DNA of 64,000 bases, from NCBI GenBank assembly GCA_963576565.1, contig OY755045.1, positions 36,104,667-36,168,666 on the forward strand. The letters run 5' to 3'. Below are positions 22,641 to 36,637 of the stretch, piece after piece; the stretch's first letter is position 1; each line of letters opens with the position of its first letter. A model generated the notes under the pieces. The model searched no databases. It was not told where the DNA came from and saw nothing but the letters and a program-made list of their open reading frames with translations. Made by a program: the position numbers and the translations under genes. The DNA is from Aspidapion aeneum (Eukaryota > Arthropoda > Insecta > Coleoptera > Brentidae).

Positions 22641-24489
22641 TCACGTCAAAATCAAAATTTTTTTACAAATATTTTACATTTGTTTGATTTGTTAATTAAC
22701 AAATTTACAAGATATTTTAGAATCTTGGCCCTAAAATATATATTTAATGTAACAAAACGAAAGCCTTCACTAGGCTTGCCTAATGTAAACATTTACAAAC
22801 ATACACGATAAATATAAAAATCTGCACATTTATTTACAGGAAAAAACTATCTTCGTTGTTATTTCACAAATTTGCATGTTATTTAGGCAACAATTTAACA
22901 CCCAAGTTATCTATTTAACATAACCAAACCGAGCCAAATCAAATCCTTATAATTATTAAGCTTGCTCAATATAAAAATGTACAAATACACATAATAAATA
23001 TTACATTTATTTACATTGACAAACAACAACCTGCACACAAATATTTTTGTCCCGTATGTCGTTCTTAGTTTTATTTAATTACTTGTATATAGACTTCTTC
23101 CAAAGTGAAGCGACTCAATATTTTGCATTTCTTTCAAAAAATCTGTTAATACCTGTACCGCTACATAGTTATTTGGTTGTCTGATAAAGGGATATATTTC
23201 TTTACTTCTTTAGCTATTTTTACTGAAAACTCCAAATCAACAAAAGCAGTAGTTTCATCCCACTTAAGGTCTTTTATCTTTAAATTTTAAATATCTTTTA
23301 CATAAATATTTTTTTGTATCGCTTAGGCTTTTAATTGTTTGTACAATAGTTATTTACCTAACAAGTGCGGAAAGAGGTACTTTTCCGCACGCGACGGCAG
23401 TTGCACAATCGACGCGGAGCGGAGTTCGGGCAAGCCGTCAAGGATGGAAAAGATAGTTTCCGCAAGAATTAGGTACAATGTTTTTCCTACGAGTGTTTTT
23501 GTCCATCTTCTTTATCAAAAAACATGTTTTAATTCGCAAAGATTTTATAATAATGCTAGAAAATGATACGTAAGATAGAATAGTTACATAAATCATTTAA
23601 TGAGTCCTAAATATCTTCATTTTTAACAAAACAAAAATCGTGCGGAAAAGAAATTTTTCAGCACTAGTGCGGAAAAGTTACTTTTCCGTACGTTTTTTAA
23701 CTTTTATTTTTACTTGATTTTTTTATGCACGGAAAAATATTAAAACAGGATTTTTTTATTATGATATATTAAAAAGAAACTTTATGTAAAGAACATTTAA
23801 ATAACAATAACGAAAAAGTTAACGATGGTAGATATTGAAATTGAAAGTGCACTTTCTGTTTGTTGCATGCTTCAATATACATCAGATGCCGCAACATCTT
23901 GAATAACGTCGTTTCTTATTGGAATTTGATTGGTTGGTGTTTGGCCCACTACAGAAATGCCTTGATCAGTTTGCTGCTTAGAATTACTACTGTAGTGAAT
24001 GGAGAAAGGTATATTGGTCTGTACAGGCTGTAACACATTACATGATTCTTCATTCGGTGCTTCTGGTAGCATCGGTACAGCAGCACTTCTTGAAAATGAA
24101 ACTTGTGTGTAGGAGAACGGGTTTTCATTTGAAAACGATTGTGGACGGGAAGGTTCTTGCAATTTGGACGTGCGAAAAAAATCGTGAGGAAAGTAAAAAT
24201 GATGCGAAAAAGTAAAATTGTGCGGAAAAGTAATTAACGTAATATTCTTTTAATAGATCGCTCAAGAAACCCTAACTTATATGTTCTTGGTTTGTAAACA
24301 GTAAGGTGAGGCCAAAAGTTATTTTTAAAAATATGATTTATAAAAGAATTTACTACTAGTATCTTACCTACTGGACCTAAATGTAACGCAGTTAGTGAAT
24401 GGTGTGGTTTGTTTACATATTCCTAACTATTTTTTGCTCACCAAGACTCCTGATAAAGTTGATTTTTAAAATTGTGATTTTTACAAAAG
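22641..24489. other. Interior of the 8.3-kb insertion between the inverted arrays
   Basis: This is AT-rich DNA with repeated GTGCGGAAAAGT motifs (near 23365, 23645, 23675 and 24220) and a GC-richer patch at 23365-23450. A 96-codon minus-strand frame at 23872-24162 is rich in Ser, Pro, Asn and Gln, has no recognised domain, and could be part of a decayed exon. No transposase signature (DDE, YREK or helicase) was seen. Confidence 0.4.
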
Positions 24490-24965
24490 TGTTTTACTAA
24501 TTTTGATATCACCCTGTACCTTACTCCAAGGACCTAAAGGTAATACAGTCAGTTAATGTTATGATTTTTTAACGTGTTCCTAAGCATTTTTTGATAATGA
24601 AAGCTCTTGACAACATTGTTTTCTAAAAATGTGATTTTTAGAAAAATACACTAGTAATTTCGATATCACCCAGTAGCTCACTTGCTGGCTCTAAAGGTAA
24701 TACAATAAGTTAGTGATATGATTTTTTAAGGTATTTCTAACTCTTGTTTGCTAAGTAAAACCCCTGACAAAGTTGTTTTTAACAATGTAAATTGTACAAC
24801 TATTTTTGATATCACCCTGTAACTCACCCCCTGAACCTAAATTTGAAATAATCCGTTAATACATAGTTTAACTTTTTGGGCTATTTTCAACTTTTTATTG
24901 TTAAGTTGAGAACTAGAATTTCTAAACAAATCTATAATAGATTTTAAGGTCACCCTGTAGCAGAC
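24490..24965 (-). repeat. Inverted partner of the 158-bp array, about four units
   Basis: The complement motif GATATCACCCTGTA recurs at about 24503, 24662, 24810 and 24950. This orientation is opposite to the array at 21960-22640, so the two arrays flank the interior as inverted subterminal repeats. Bases 24966-25562 lead to the right end of the insertion with no gene recognised. Confidence 0.75.
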
Positions 24966-25566
24966 CTGAACCTAACCTTTATAACCTGGGTTTGGCAGAC
25001 TTTTTTTCTATCTCTTCTCATACCTGATCATAAGAAATATTAGACAAACATTATTTTTAATTATATGATAATAATAACAAGTTTGATATTTATATATTCA
25101 AAGGTTATTTTTTGGGCCACGGGTTGCAATAAATCCGAAAATTATTTTTTTTCATAAATTTATCAACTTATCGTTTTCTTTCCTAAAATTCATTTGATTT
25201 CGTTAAAATTAAATTACGTGGATTTTGTGGTCGGCTGTACTTTGCATGTCATGTTTGTGTTATTTGAATCCAACTTTAACGAAATAAGAAAAACGTCTCA
25301 TGGTTTTGTTATTGTTTTTTTTTCCGGAAAAATACAATTTTTTAAGAACCTGTGCATCATCAACAATCCCGGAAAAATATTGAACTATCAGCAATCGAGT
25401 TTAAAGGTAGGTTTTAGATTATATTTTTCCTCATTTTTCGGTTTTTGCCGCTGTACAAAAAACTGAAATTTACGATGTTGCCATGATTTAGGGCTTAAAT
25501 TTGAGGCGTCAAATTTTTTCAGATTGTTTCAAATTATTTCAAATTTTAAAGAATTGCCCCCTAGAA

Positions 25567-25967
25567 ATTGCTGCGCATCAGTGTGTTTTAAATTTGTAAT
25601 TACACCACTTCTTACCCTACTGTTAAAGGCTGACCTTACATCTTCCCATTGTACACGGTGTTTCGCAGTTTTCTTGGTGATGACATTACCACCTCCTTGC
25701 TTTATGTTTGACTTCAAGCGATGCTTAAAGCTTCACTTCTCCAAGACAGGTAGTTAGATGGGCTTTTTCATAAACCGTCCGGGACTTCTTTAGGGCAATG
25801 CTTATTCTTCGACTAGCGTTAGCACAGTCCTTCAAGATTTTTGATATTTTTGTAGCTTGATTAACACTTTCTAATTGGCATTTTATTTCATGGACTAATT
25901 TACTTGCAAAACTCATCTTCAGATCGATTTGATGTAATAACACTACAGAGACTTCGGATTTTTCCAA
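25567..25967 (-). pseudogene. DNA polymerase B, left copy, N-terminal part (frameshifted)
   Basis: The start at 25967 and the first ~79 codons match the intact right copy (MEKSEVSV, then HEIKCQLES and TCLGEVK). A 2-bp deletion near 25730 (GTGAAGCTTT here, GTGAAAGGCTTT in the right arm) shifts the frame. The next ~55 codons continue in another frame to AQQFL, where the 8.3-kb insertion begins. One substitution is visible (NLKHTD against NLKHID). This copy cannot make the full polymerase. Confidence 0.85.
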
Positions 25968-28900
25968 CTAGCAATTTAGTTAACAAATGCACGTTTTTAA
26001 ATGCTTATGGTAATTAACGATTAACAGATTTTTAATAAACACTACACTTTGTTTAAAATTCACTAAACGCAAACTAGCAGAGGAAGAATCGTTCTTTAAC
26101 TCGCACGTTTAGCTATAGACTGACAGAAAAACGACTTGCAGGAGCTATTGTAAATGGGATGCCCCTTTTTTAGGCACAGTGTTGCCAATGTTTTTACAGG
26201 GTTTATAAAAGCTATTTTGTTAGAACCCGGTCAAAGTATTTACAGGACATTTTAATAAATAATTAAATAATTTCCCGCTTTCAGTATTTTCAATACGGAT
26301 TATTAGAACCAGTGTCTATAGAAGTAAACTGAATTCTTTTAAAGAAATTGAAACTCTTCAGTCACCTTTTTTAATATAATATAAATGTTGAGCAGCTATT
26401 TATTACAACCTTAAATTTAATTACATTAATTTTATTAAAATTAAATTAAATATTCTTACAAATTAGTTTTTTTGTTTTGTAATGTTCTATTAATGCCAGC
26501 TGAAGAATTATTTTATAACTAGCTCTGTGGTGAAAAGAATCCTAAATAAGGAAGCATGGGGTAGCCAAAGAGGAAAGAAAGGGAAAAAAAGACGGGAAAG
26601 GCAGAAATATGCTTGATTTAATAAATTAACCAAATAGCTAACAGACAGAGAACTAGAAGTTAAACGAATTAAAAACTGAAATCAAAATGAGATAAGCATA
26701 CTATAAAAAGAAATGCTTTAAAGCGCTCTAGTTATAGATGTTTATTATCGTAAAACTAAGTATTCAAAATAAAATCAGACCTTATGCCTAGTTTGCCAAC
26801 CATGTTCTTCCTTAACCCGAATAGCGAACAGACACGTGAAGACAAGCAAGTTTACCCTTTTTTTTTTCAGGTTTTAACAAGTTAAGAAAGGCAGATGTTT
26901 TCCTTGGCGGCTTTACCTGCTTTATGTAATCTTTAACATAAAGTTTTTAGAGTTTTGATCACAAGTTATTATAAAAAGAATTACTAAGATTAAATATTAA
27001 ATATCTACGTATTACATTTTTATAGATTGCATGTACTTATATTTTTTATTTGTTGAGTTTTTGTACAGGTATAACAGAAAACTATCACAAAGCTTATTTA
27101 TTTAAATTATCTCATGTTATAACCCTTGCGGGTGTTTACAGCGCCCTGTAGGATTGTACATATTTTCTTCGAATCGCAGACTTCTAACTACTTATATTCT
27201 ATATTTTCTGGTTCTAATCACACAGAAAAATTTTATTCCTATGTGCTTGTGAGCTTTAAGAAATCAAGTTATGCGTACATTTTCTACTAGTATTTATCCC
27301 AAGTAGGCATCAGGTAAGTGCGCGACTAACGTAATGGGTCATTTTTATACCTAGGTTAACCCAATTCTTACAGGACAGACAGCATGTGCCGCCATTTCAC
27401 CTTTGTGTACACTCAAGTTCCCACTTTTCATTAAAACAACTACATTTAATTCACATTTTTATTTTCTTTAATATTACATATTATGTACTCGTTTTAGTCA
27501 AATTCAATATTTAATTTTAAAAACGTTTTACCATTGCTTCTTCTTATGTTTCTTTTTTAGCGATTACAAATAGTACTAATTGTTTATAGTATTGTAAGTT
27601 TTATATTAATCCATCCATACGTGCCCATGTCAAATTCAGATAAGCCGAATCTTGGGGAATCACCAGAAGCTAATATTAATATTTAGTATTAAGATTTCAA
27701 AAACAAAATACAAATTTGTATTTTGTTTTAGAGATTTAGTAATAAAAGCAAGTATTTCATAAATTAAATAGACTCAGAACCGGTCTCTATTTTTATCTCT
27801 GTTCATAATTTTTGCATGTAGTATCATTTTTCGAATATGCTCTGCAACGCTTCTTATACACACACTCTATTAAGTTGATTATTTAGATACCACCTGTGCG
27901 CGAATAGGCACAAAAAGACAGATATCTGACACCTTTTTATTACATCAGCTTAGTTCATTACCAGTTTAAAACTTATGATCTAAAAACGCCATTTATCACT
28001 TACTACTTGCCTTAGAAGCCGTAGGTGTTTCTCTTAAAACTAACCTGACCTTACAGGTCGTTTCGATCCAATTTTTTAACAATAAATATTTATATGTAGG
28101 TGTTTAGGTTTTTCTTAAACTAGGCGTCAGAATGCGTACGCACTTGGGCACTGCGTGAATAATGATCCACATTTGGATCCAAGACAATTTTTTACCTTGA
28201 CGCACAGCCTCCCCTAATTAAAAATAATTTAATGGGGTTGTACTCTATAAGCAATAACATTGATCATTTTTTATCAATATTTCAAGTTTTTAGCCTAGAA
28301 CACATATTTTTAAGCACTTAACGGAGTTTAAACCATAAACTAGTTTTGCTATTTAGTACACTTATAGAAGTTACGGTTTAAATATGTATTTTTTTAAAAG
28401 ACATTTTTCACAGAATAGATTAGCTGGGAGACGTTTAGAGCTAATCAAACGTTGTCAAGCCCTTTAGACAGGGTAATAAGCACACTCACCAAAGATATAG
28501 GTCATAGGTCGAAGGATATAGGACATTAAACAAATGCCAGTGGACATAAGCCAAATGCCAGTGGACATACGCCGAATGTCATAGGGCATAGTTCGAGTGT
28601 CATAGGCCATTTAAAACGCGTGCAATTCTCTGCACGGGGGGAGCCTTAGCTAGCCCAAATAATAGCTAATTGGTAACACGACATTGCTGATTTGACGCAT
28701 ATATTCGCTGATCGAAGGGGAGCTTTAGATAGCTAGCGAGAGAGGTATACGGAAGTAAAGGTATTTAAATCCAGAATTATTCGTTTTTTTATTTAAAGAG
28801 AAACAATTAAAAAATTTGTACATATCAAGTTTTTAACATTTAGAATATACGAGTAAATCATTTTTAATTTTCGACCATTTTAACTCGATCTTTTAGTTTT

Positions 28901-29852
28901 TAGTAAACATCTATATATTTTCTTCTTTTCCTTGCGTGCGTTAATAGGACGTGTATTAACGAATAAATTTAGCTTTTCAAGGGGATTAAGTATTACAGGT
29001 CAAAATTTCAGGTAATACACATTTTTATTTCACTTTATCTAAAAGTTTCTTAACATTTAGAATATACGTGTAAACCCTGTATAATTGTTCTAGGTATTAT
29101 ATTTTTTTCTTGCATTAATAGGATACCTATTAATGAATAAATTTAGATTTTCAAGGGGAAAAACACACACTTTTATTTTAATTCACTTAATCTAAAAGGC
29201 TTTATAAAGAAAATAATTTCAGAATGCTATAACACTAAATTCAAATTTTTATTAACTCCTTATTAAATTTTAGAGAAACCAGTTCTAGAGTAGTTGATCC
29301 TTACTATGTTAAGCTGTGTATTAAATGCAATTTGTAGGTCTATATGATACTTTAAAATCGTAATTCCGGATAGTTTATGTCCATACCTAACTATATTTAA
29401 TTTTCCACGGACAAATATGCATTGTGAACGTCTGTATGTACGTAATATTTTCTAGATAACAACACAAAGTATCAAACTTTGTGATTGCACCTTAAAAGTT
29501 ATCGGACTTCTAACGGTTTATAATTTCTTCTAACCGTTCATCCTTTTGTGTGAATGACAAACGCTGCAGTATGCTTGGGATCTGCCGGGGGCTGCTGTTT
29601 AGAACCGCTTAACAACTATAGAAATGTTTAATTATTTTAAAAATGTAATCTATTTTAAGGGATAACAAAGGAGATTAGTAGGGATAATTTACAGATTTGC
29701 TTAGATTCTAAACACTTTTAGACCAAAGTTTTCGCTTCATTCCGAGTCGATTTTGCAAAAACAATCTTTTAAGAAGCAGGATGGACTTTACAAAATTGCC
29801 TGTTTTAAAGCCAAACAAGACGGTCTCTAAACAAAAAAAAATGCAAAGGAAA

Positions 29853-30650
29853 GTACTTTTACAGGAGAGTACAAATGCATTGCCAGAGCAAGACAAAAAT
29901 CACCTAGACTGCGGGAGAGAAAAGACAAAAACGCAAGAAACTGTCTGTATTACTTTATTAAAAAGATAGGAAGGGCCACAGTATTAGCATAACAGAAATG
30001 GTCACAGAATGGCCAGACAGAAAGGGTTTACGAATGCCAGGCATTAATATAAAACCCTGTTTTACCAATATAAGCTTTTTTTGAATGTTTAAGGTTGAAA
30101 GTATTAAATTTTTAAAAATTGCAAAGTGAATACGCAGTACTTTTCCAGGAGAGTACCAACGCATTGCCAGAGCAAGACAAAAATCACCAAGACTGCGGGA
30201 GAGAAGAAGACAAGAACGCCAAAATCGTGTGTATTACTTTATTAAGAAGATAGGAAAGACCACAGTATTGGCATAACAGAAATGGTCACTGTATTGACCA
30301 GACAGAAAGGGTTCACGAATGCCAGGCATTAATATAAAACACTGTTTTATCATTATAAGCGTTTTCGATTATTTAAGGATGAAATTATTAAATAATTAAA
30401 AATTGCAAAGTGAATACGCAGTACTTTTCCAGGAGAGTACCAACGCATTGCCAGAGCAATGCAATAAATTCTAAAATCATCTAAACTGCGGGAGAGAAGA
30501 GACAACAACTCTAAAATTGTATGATTTAGTTCGTTAATTAGATAGGAAATGCCACAGAATTGACATAATAAAAATGGCCACAGTATTGGCCAGACAGGAA
30601 GGGCTTACGAATGCCCGGTATTAATTTAAAAAAGCCCGTTTTACCACTAC
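29853..30650. repeat. ~284-bp tandem repeat, three units (left arm)
   Basis: Units begin with GTACTTTTxCAGGAGAGTAC at 29853, 30137 and 30421. Each contains GCATTGCCAGAGCAA, CTGCGGGAGAGAA, AGATAGGAA, AGACAGRAAGGG and GAATGCCMGGYATTAAT in order. The same array appears mirrored at 31955-32752. Short open frames across it (62-68 codons) repeat with the unit and are not taken as genes. Confidence 0.85.
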
Positions 30651-31068
30651 CACTAAACAATGTTGGTACCTAGTATTTTACTATTACATGTTCAAAGTTC
30701 TTTTACCTCACTTTATCATCAAAAAAGTTTTAAACACAATATGAAGAATTTCCTAAATATTTAACTAATAAATTGAATTTAAATAACAAATTTTATTGGG
30801 ATTATATAATAAAGTTTCCAGTGACAGCTATTTTGAAATAAATTAACCTTAAAATTGGACTATCAATAAAAAAAAATTATTCATGTAGACACAAATATAT
30901 AGGTTTAGGTGCTAAATGGAATCAGCACGTTACATTAAAATATTTTATATACTTTAAGGCTACAAATATTAGGAGTACATTAATTTGGTAAAATTTAAAA
31001 TCTAATATTTTATGTCATTCCATCTTAAAGAAGCAGGACCTAAATTATTTTTAACACTACGAATTGTT

Positions 31069-31536
31069 GTTGTTTTAAAAGGTTTGTTAATATTTGAAAT
31101 GTAGCGTATTTTTCAGTAATACAAGTAAAAATAATCGTGCTAATCTCAACTTAAGCTCAATATTAAATATAAATGTCCTCATGTGTCTGCAGTATGTAAT
31201 TAAGTAAAAAGTTACAAGCACTTTAATATACACATGGTTTTAACCAGGCAATGGTTTTTTTTTAGAAATTTTTTTAATTAGTTGGTTTTTTGAACTATTA
31301 GGAAATAAATACTTAAACATGTATTAAAATAGCTGTTAGCTGCTTGGTTTTTAGTATATTCACAGCATTTATGGTGTGCTGACTTCAATTTTGTATGCAT
31401 TTTATACTGAAGGATTGCCTTAAGATTAAACAAGTAGGCCGCCTCATAGGCCTTTGTGTCAGGCCTCCGGCTTACCGCTTAATCTCTAATTTTCCTATTC
31501 CGTTTCTCTATGTGTTGGCAATGATATTTGAAACAA
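31069..31536. other. Unique 468-bp spacer at the centre of the palindrome
   Basis: The mirror symmetry stops at 31068 and 31537. The spacer is mostly AT-rich, with one GC-richer patch near 31436-31490 (GGCCGCCTCATAGGCC and AGGCCTCCGGC). It has no open frame of note. It would be the loop if the two arms paired. Confidence 0.75.
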
Positions 31537-34500
31537 AACAATTCGTAGTGTTAAAAATAATTTAGGTCCTGCTTCTTTAAGATGGAATGACATAAAATAT
31601 TAGATTTTAAATTTTACCAAATTAATGTACTCCTAATATTTGTAGCCTTAAAGTATATAAAATATTTTAATGTAACGTGCTGATTCCATTTAGCACCTAA
31701 ACCTATATATTTGTGTCTACATGAATAATTTTTTTTTATTGATAGTCCAATTTTAAGGTTAATTTATTTCAAAATAGCTGTCACTGGAAACTTTATTATA
31801 TAATCCCAATAAAATTTGTTATTTAAATTCAATTTATTAGTTAAATATTTAGGAAATTCTTCATATTGTGTTTAAAACTTTTTTGATGATAAAGTGAGGT
31901 AAAAGAACTTTGAACATGTAATAGTAAAATACTAGGTACCAACATTGTTTAGTGGTAGTGGTAAAACGGGCTTTTTTAAATTAATACCGGGCATTCGTAA
32001 GCCCTTCCTGTCTGGCCAATACTGTGGCCATTTTTATTATGTCAATTCTGTGGCATTTCCTATCTAATTAACGAACTAAATCATACAATTTTAGAGTTGT
32101 TGTCTCTTCTCTCCCGCAGTTTAGATGATTTTAGAATTTATTGCATTGCTCTGGCAATGCGTTGGTACTCTCCTGGAAAAGTACTGCGTATTCACTTTGC
32201 AATTTTTAATTATTTAATAATTTCATCCTTAAATAATCGAAAACGCTTATAATGATAAAACAGTGTTTTATATTAATGCCTGGCATTCGTGAACCCTTTC
32301 TGTCTGGTCAATACAGTGACCATTTCTGTTATGCCAATACTGTGGTCTTTCCTATCTTCTTAATAAAGTAATACACACGATTTTGGCGTTCTTGTCTTCT
32401 TCTCTCCCGCAGTCTTGGTGATTTTTGTCTTGCTCTGGCAATGCGTTGGTACTCTCCTGGAAAAGTACTGCGTATTCACTTTGCAATTTTTAAAAATTTA
32501 ATACTTTCAACCTTAAACATTCAAAAAAAGCTTATATTGGTAAAACAGGGTTTTATATTAATGCCTGGCATTCGTAAACCCTTTCTGTCTGGCCATTCTG
32601 TGACCATTTCTGTTATGCTAATACTGTGGCCCTTCCTATCTTTTTAATAAAGTAATACAGACAGTTTCTTGCGTTTTTGTCTTTTCTCTCCCACAGTCTA
32701 GGTGATTTTTGTCTTGCTCTGGCAATGCATTTGTACTCTCCTGTAAAAGTACTTTCCTTTGCATTTTTTTTTGTTTAGAGACCGTCTTGTTTGGCTTTAA
32801 AACAGGCAATTTTGTAAAGTCCATCCTGCTTCTTAAAAGATTGTTTTTGCAAAATCGACTCGGAATGAAGCGAAAACTTTGGTCTAAAAGTGTTTAGAAT
32901 CTAAGCAAATCTGTAAATTATCCCTACTAATCTCCTTTGTTATCCCTTAAAATAGATTACATTTTTAAAATAATTAAACATTTCTATAGTTGTTAAGCGG
33001 TTCTAAACAGCAGCCCCCGGCAGATCCCAAGCATACTGCAGCGTTTGTCATTCACACAAAAGGATGAACGGTTAGAAGAAATTATAAACCGTTAGAAGTC
33101 CGATAACTTTTAAGGTGCAATCACAAAGTTTGATACTTTGTGTTGTTATCTAGAAAATATTACGTACATACAGACGTTCACAATGCATATTTGTCCGTGG
33201 AAAATTAAATATAGTTAGGTATGGACATAAACTATCCGGAATTACGATTTTAAAGTATCATATAGACCTACAAATTGCATTTAATACACAGCTTAACATA
33301 GTAAGGATCAACTACTCTAGAACTGGTTTCTCTAAAATTTAATAAGGAGTTAATAAAAATTTGAATTTAGTGTTATAGCATTCTGAAATTATTTTCTTTA
33401 TAAAGCCTTTTAGATTAAGTGAATTAAAATAAAAGTGTGTGTTTTTCCCCTTGAAAATCTAAATTTATTCATTAATAGGTATCCTATTAATGCAAGAAAA
33501 AAATATAATACCTAGAACAATTATACAGGGTTTACACGTATATTCTAAATGTTAAGAAACTTTTAGATAAAGTGAAATAAAAATGTGTATTACCTGAAAT
33601 TTTGACCTGTAATACTTAATCCCCTTGAAAAGCTAAATTTATTCGTTAATACACGTCCTATTAACGCACGCAAGGAAAAGAAGAAAATATATAGATGTTT
33701 ACTAAAAACTAAAAGATCGAGTTAAAATGGTCGAAAATTAAAAATGATTTACTCGTATATTCTAAATGTTAAAAACTTGATATGTACAAATTTTTTAATT
33801 GTTTCTCTTTAAATAAAAAAACGAATAATTCTGGATTTAAATACCTTTACTTCCGTATACCTCTCTCGCTAGCTATCTAAAGCTCCCCTTCGATCAGCGA
33901 ATATATGCGTCAAATCAGCAATGTCGTGTTACCAATTAGCTATTATTTGGGCTAGCTAAGGCTCCCCCCGTGCAGAGAATTGCACGCGTTTTAAATGGCC
34001 TATGACACTCGAACTATGCCCTATGACATTCGGCGTATGTCCACTGGCATTTGGCTTATGTCCACTGGCATTTGTTTAATGTCCTATATCCTTCGACCTA
34101 TGACCTATATCTTTGGTGAGTGTGCTTATTACCCTGTCTAAAGGGCTTGACAACGTTTGATTAGCTCTAAACGTCTCCCAGCTAATCTATTCTGTGAAAA
34201 ATGTCTTTTAAAAAAATACATATTTAAACCGTAACTTCTATAAGTGTACTAAATAGCAAAACTAGTTTATGGTTTAAACTCCGTTAAGTGCTTAAAAATA
34301 TGTGTTCTAGGCTAAAAACTTGAAATATTGATAAAAAATGATCAATGTTATTGCTTATAGAGTACAACCCCATTAAATTATTTTTAATTAGGGGAGGCTG
34401 TGCGTCAAGGTAAAAAATTGTCTTGGATCCAAATGTGGATCATTATTCACGCAGTGCCCAAGTGCGTACGCATTCTGACGCCTAGTTTAAGAAAAACCTA

Positions 34501-36637
34501 AACACCTACATATAAATATTTATTGTTAAAAAATTGGATCGAAACGACCTGTAAGGTCAGGTTAGTTTTAAGAGAAACACCTACGGCTTCTAAGGCAAGT
34601 AGTAAGTGATAAATGGCGTTTTTAGATCATAAGTTTTAAACTGGTAATGAACTAAGCTGATGTAATAAAAAGGTGTCAGATATCTGTCTTTTTGTGCCTA
34701 TTCGCGCACAGGTGGTATCTAAATAATCAACTTAATAGAGTGTGTGTATAAGAAGCGTTGCAGAGCATATTCGAAAAATGATACTACATGCAAAAATTAT
34801 GAACAGAGATAAAAATAGAGACCGGTTCTGAGTCTATTTAATTTATGAAATACTTGCTTTTATTACTAAATCTCTAAAACAAAATACAAATTTGTATTTT
34901 GTTTTTGAAATCTTAATACTAAATATTAATATTAGCTTCTGGTGATTCCCCAAGATTCGGCTTATCTGAATTTGACATGGGCACGTATGGATGGATTAAT
35001 ATAAAACTTACAATACTATAAACAATTAGTACTATTTGTAATCGCTAAAAAAGAAACATAAGAAGAAGCAATGGTAAAACGTTTTTAAAATTAAATATTG
35101 AATTTGACTAAAACGAGTACATAATATGTAATATTAAAGAAAATAAAAATGTGAATTAAATGTAGTTGTTTTAATGAAAAGTGGGAACTTGAGTGTACAC
35201 AAAGGTGAAATGGCGGCACATGCTGTCTGTCCTGTAAGAATTGGGTTAACCTAGGTATAAAAATGACCCATTACGTTAGTCGCGCACTTACCTGATGCCT
35301 ACTTGGGATAAATACTAGTAGAAAATGTACGCATAACTTGATTTCTTAAAGCTCACAAGCACATAGGAATAAAATTTTTCTGTGTGATTAGAACCAGAAA
35401 ATATAGAATATAAGTAGTTAGAAGTCTGCGATTCGAAGAAAATATGTACAATCCTACAGGGCGCTGTAAACACCCGCAAGGGTTATAACATGAGATAATT
35501 TAAATAAATAAGCTTTGTGATAGTTTTCTGTTATACCTGTACAAAAACTCAACAAATAAAAAATATAAGTACATGCAATCTATAAAAATGTAATACGTAG
35601 ATATTTAATATTTAATCTTAGTAATTCTTTTTATAATAACTTGTGATCAAAACTCTAAAAACTTTATGTTAAAGATTACATAAAGCAGGTAAAGCCGCCA
35701 AGGAAAACATCTGCCTTTCTTAACTTGTTAAAACCTGAAAAAAAAAAGGGTAAACTTGCTTGTCTTCACGTGTCTGTTCGCTATTCGGGTTAAGGAAGAA
35801 CATGGTTGGCAAACTAGGCATAAGGTCTGATTTTATTTTGAATACTTAGTTTTACGATAATAAACATCTATAACTAGAGCGCTTTAAAGCATTTCTTTTT
35901 ATAGTATGCTTATCTCATTTTGATTTCAGTTTTTAATTCGTTTAACTTCTAGTTCTCTGTCTGTTAGCTATTTGGTTAATTTATTAAATCAAGCATATTT
36001 CTGCCTTTCCCGTCTTTTTTTCCCTTTCTTTCCTCTTTGGCTACCCCATGCTTCCTTATTTAGGATTCTTTTCACCACAGAGCTAGTTATAAAATAATTC
36101 TTCAGCTGGCATTAATAGAACATTACAAAACAAAAAAACTAATTTGTAAGAATATTTAATTTAATTTTAATAAAATTAATGTAATTAAATTTAAGGTTGT
36201 AATAAATAGCTGCTCAACATTTATATTATATTAAAAAAGGTGACTGAAGAGTTTCAATTTCTTTAAAAGAATTCAGTTTACTTCTATAGACACTGGTTCT
36301 AATAATCCGTATTGAAAATACTGAAAGCGGGAAATTATTTAATTATTTATTAAAATGTCCTGTAAATACTTTGACCGGGTTCTAACAAAATAGCTTTTAT
36401 AAACCCTGTAAAAACATTGGCAACACTGTGCCTAAAAAAGGGGCATCCCATTTACAATAGCTCCTGCAAGTCGTTTTTCTGTCAGTCTATAGCTAAACGT
36501 GCGAGTTAAAGAACGATTCTTCCTCTGCTAGTTTGCGTTTAGTGAATTTTAAACAAAGTGTAGTGTTTATTAAAAATCTGTTAATCGTTAATTACCATAA
36601 GCATTTAAAAACGTGCATTTGTTAACTAAATTGCTAG

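Larger units (their letters stand above)
17260..25562. mobile_element. 8.3-kb composite transposon inserted in the left-arm polB gene
   Basis: It interrupts polB between the codons for QQF(L) and the SFSLFKRR segment. The ends are related: inward from the left GGGGTCAATTCTTTACATTTC, and inward from the right, on the complement, GGGGCAATTCTTTAAAATTTG. TA lies beside both ends, compatible with a TA duplication, but the left arm also lacks 5-6 target bases present in the right arm (37045-37049), so a small deletion accompanied insertion. Inside are inverted 158-bp tandem arrays (21960-22640 and 24490-24965), foldback elements and no intact transposase. No counterpart exists in the right arm. Confidence 0.75.
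25563..31068. repeat. Left arm of the palindrome, inner part
   Basis: This mirrors 31537-37044. The coordinate sum is 62605 from 25735 to 31068. It is 62607 outside a 2-bp deletion in the left arm near 25730. Apart from the first part of polB, bases 25968-31068 hold no recognisable gene and are AT-rich with tandem repeats. Confidence 0.85.

Noticed and set aside
29708..32897. Small open frames of 62-68 codons in the palindrome arms as Polinton capsid or other virion genes.
   Set aside because: They follow the 284-bp tandem repeat, are far too short for capsid, ATPase or integrase, and have no recognised motif.
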